Origin: Fidelibacterota bacterium
GTDB lineage: Bacteria; Fidelibacterota; UBA8477; JABMPR01
Assembly (NCBI GenBank): GCA_024278595.1
Contig: JAJRSW010000100.1
Location: 1 to 34,153, forward strand
Direction: 5' to 3'
Length of the DNA: 34,153 nt
The translations under genes and the position numbers were made by a program. This document shows positions 32,550-34,153 of the stretch, in pieces. Position 1 is the stretch's first letter; each line of letters opens with the position of its first letter. Under the pieces are notes generated by a model that was given only the letters and a program-made list of their open reading frames with translations, was not told the DNA's origin and searched no databases.

Positions 32550-33794
32550 ATGCATCAATCGGAACAAATGGATTGTCAAACACACCGTCCCTATCGTTTA
32601 AAAAATGTTGTCCAACACTATGGCTGGGGTAATCGGAACGACCAGGCGTTCATCGCCCATTTGCTGGGCGTCACGCCAGAGAAGGATCAACCCTTCGCTG
32701 AACTCTGGATGGGTATCCACCCCAATGCAGCTTCGGCTGTGATCGATCCGAACGAAGGTATAAGCCCCCTCCCGGAGTGGCTGCTGGAAAAACCCGGTGA
32801 GCGTTTAAGTCAGGATTGTCTGGATCATTTCCCCACCGGCCTGCCTTACCTGTTTAAAGTATTATCCGCCGGACAAGCACTGAGTATTCAAGCACATCCC
32901 AACCAACAACAAGCAGAAATACTTCACAAAATTGATCCTGATCATTATCCAGACGATAATCATAAACCCGAGATCGCCATTGCCATAGATCATCTTGATG
33001 CACTCATCGGGTTTGTCACAACTGAAACATTTCTTTATGTTTTGAAAAGCACCCCTGAACTTCAGAGCCTGCTTTTCAAGAACGAATTGGAACAACCAAC
33101 CCTGCAGTCTGCCATTCTCCGGTTGCTGAAATTAGGGCAAGATCAGTCGCCCGAACTGGCATCAAGTATCAGTGAAATTGAATCTCGCTTAACCTTAAAA
33201 ACGGTCCTTACAGAAGCAGAGACGCTGTTTCTGAGCCTGATCTCTCAACACGGGAATCTGGATATCGGTCTACTTTTCCTATTCTTTCTTAATCGAGTCT
33301 ACCTGGGTCCTGGTGATGCTGTGTTTCTACCTCCGGGAATCCCCCATGCGTATCTCAAGGGTAATATTATTGAGTGCATGGCAAATTCTGATAATGTGGT
33401 TCGCCTGGGGTTAACTGACAAATTTTGCGATGTTAAGGCGCTTAGCCAGATCCTGGTCTTCAATGACGACAGCGACTTTCGCGTTAAGACTCTGAGCGAT
33501 GGTTACCTTAAGGAATATTTAACTCCCACCAGTGAATTCAGAGTCAAATCATTGGATCTACTTCAGGGAGAATCACGTGTTTTTTCCTTCCGCTCTGAAT
33601 TGACCCTTTTTCTTGTATTAGATGGTGAGGTTAGTTTGCGTTGGGGGGCAGGCAAGAGCACCTGCATCTGTGTTTATCGACGGGGAGATTCATTCATCAC
33701 ACCGGCTAAATTAATAGAATTCAGTATCCAGGCAAAAAATCACTGCAAACTGTACCTGGTGGACATTCCTAAAAATCCATCACCACCCCTTTAA
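32550..33794 (+). CDS. manA: Mannose-6-phosphate isomerase, class I
   Basis: Zinc isomerase interconverting fructose 6-phosphate and mannose 6-phosphate, the entry to GDP-sugars for glycans. At 414 residues the length is normal for class I. Zinc ligands fit the family: Gln114 and His116 in SIQAHPNQQQ, Glu141 in HKPE, and His266 in FLPPGIPHAYL; LPYLFKVLSA and AELWMG are further class I marks. The start is ATG 32550 (ribosome site weak; ATG 32568 is possible). It is divergent from the 31353 gene across a 285-bp AT-rich spacer that should hold both promoters. Together with the DUF2723 protein it hints at a mannose-containing glycan, which is inference. Confidence 0.94.
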   Translation: MHQSEQMDCQTHRPYRLKNVVQHYGWGNRNDQAFIAHLLGVTPEKDQPFAELWMGIHPNAASAVIDPNEGISPLPEWLLEKPGERLSQDCLDHFPTGLPYLFKVLSAGQALSIQAHPNQQQAEILHKIDPDHYPDDNHKPEIAIAIDHLDALIGFVTTETFLYVLKSTPELQSLLFKNELEQPTLQSAILRLLKLGQDQSPELASSISEIESRLTLKTVLTEAETLFLSLISQHGNLDIGLLFLFFLNRVYLGPGDAVFLPPGIPHAYLKGNIIECMANSDNVVRLGLTDKFCDVKALSQILVFNDDSDFRVKTLSDGYLKEYLTPTSEFRVKSLDLLQGESRVFSFRSELTLFLVLDGEVSLRWGAGKSTCICVYRRGDSFITPAKLIEFSIQAKNHCKLYLVDIPKNPSPPL

Positions 33795-34153
33795 TACCGA
33801 TGAGCGATCCTCAAGTTGCGGCATCATTCTGCCACCAAATGAGCACTCATTGTTTAACAGAAAATCAGGTCGCCCGGGCTTTGATCTAAAATTTTTTTGA
33901 GACAATGGTGAGCTTCACACTGGCCCAGCGCGTCTTGAACTGAAACTGGTATGACTCCTCTGGAAAATCAGAAAACAGGTCTTTAAAGGATAGGTGATAA
34001 TCCTTATCTCTCTAGTGTCGAGTCAACCTTGTACTATCGCAACCAAGTCTTGTCCTTTTTGCGCCTAACTGCGTTAAATAAATCAACCATAGCTATGGCT
34101 ATACTCATATTTATTTGCCTTGTTATCCGCAAAAATTCCTGCGACTTATTACA
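33795..34153. other. Gene-free tail of the window
   Basis: No gene seen. It has one R3-type motif TGAACTGAAACTGGTATGA at 33936-33954, preceded by CAGCGCGT as in the intact R3 copy, and the large inverted repeat 34056-34135. Confidence 0.5.
34056..34135. repeat. Large imperfect inverted repeat (about 80 bp)
   Basis: The outer arms TTTTTGCG (34056) and CGCAAAAA (34128-34135) and the inner arms AAATAAAT and ATTTATTT pair exactly, around a centre that contains the palindrome CCATAGCTATGG. From memory, similar 'CCTAACTGCGTT...CCATAGCTATGG' palindromes occur in spacers of other bacteria. Confidence 0.7.

Overview
The window looks like a chromosomal segment of an uncultured Gram-negative bacterium of the FCB group. 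The evidence is an outer-membrane beta-barrel protein with a signal peptide, a lipoprotein amidase, a 1046-residue DUF2723 membrane protein of the kind common in Bacteroidetes and Marinimicrobia-like genomes, a K+-dependent membrane pyrophosphatase, and intergenic spacers full of short palindromic repeats. A Marinimicrobia-like lineage is my best guess, but it is inference. I saw no rRNA, tRNA or CRISPR array.

Layout. 1-5134 (+) is a translation cluster: the 3' end of prs, rplY, pth, a membrane pyrophosphatase (hppA), rpsF, rpsR and rplI, closed by a terminator at 5157-5210. 5593-7372 (+) holds a CPBP intramembrane protease, the fluoride channel crcB and a DUF190 protein. 7491-9033 (+) holds a small outer-membrane barrel and a phosphate acyltransferase. 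9530-11533 holds a fructose-6-phosphate aldolase-type enzyme (-) and an MFS transporter (+). 11684-17717 mixes genome and nucleotide maintenance (mutM, xth, Nudix, alkyltransferase-like protein) with a YdeI-type protein, a cell-wall amidase, an orphan 7TM histidine kinase and a double zinc-ribbon protein. 17903-21043 (-) is the DUF2723 gene.

21448-25172 (-) is an AT-richer accessory island: an AbiEi/AbiEii-type toxin-antitoxin pair, an unrecognised 148-residue protein and a class II Fic protein. A dispersed repeat touches its left edge, and GTGGCC-containing direct repeats flank the AbiE pair.

25539-33794 returns to housekeeping and transport genes: an AGCS Na+/amino-acid symporter (-), a YgbA-family protein (-), a decayed carB relic, a monoacylglycerol-lipase-like hydrolase, glpK, an orphan protein with a PilM-like feel (-) and manA. 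The lipase and glycerol kinase lie side by side and could work in series on acylglycerols (lipase releases glycerol, GlpK phosphorylates it).

The most notable non-genic signal is a set of interspersed repeat families: a ~175 bp element with imperfect terminal inverted repeats (two copies in opposite orientation), a ~164 bp element (two copies), a short ~82 bp family that one copy of the first seems to have split, and several perfect hairpins. No complete new system is proven. The AbiE-unknown-Fic island and the ~175 bp MITE-like element are the best candidates for something undescribed.
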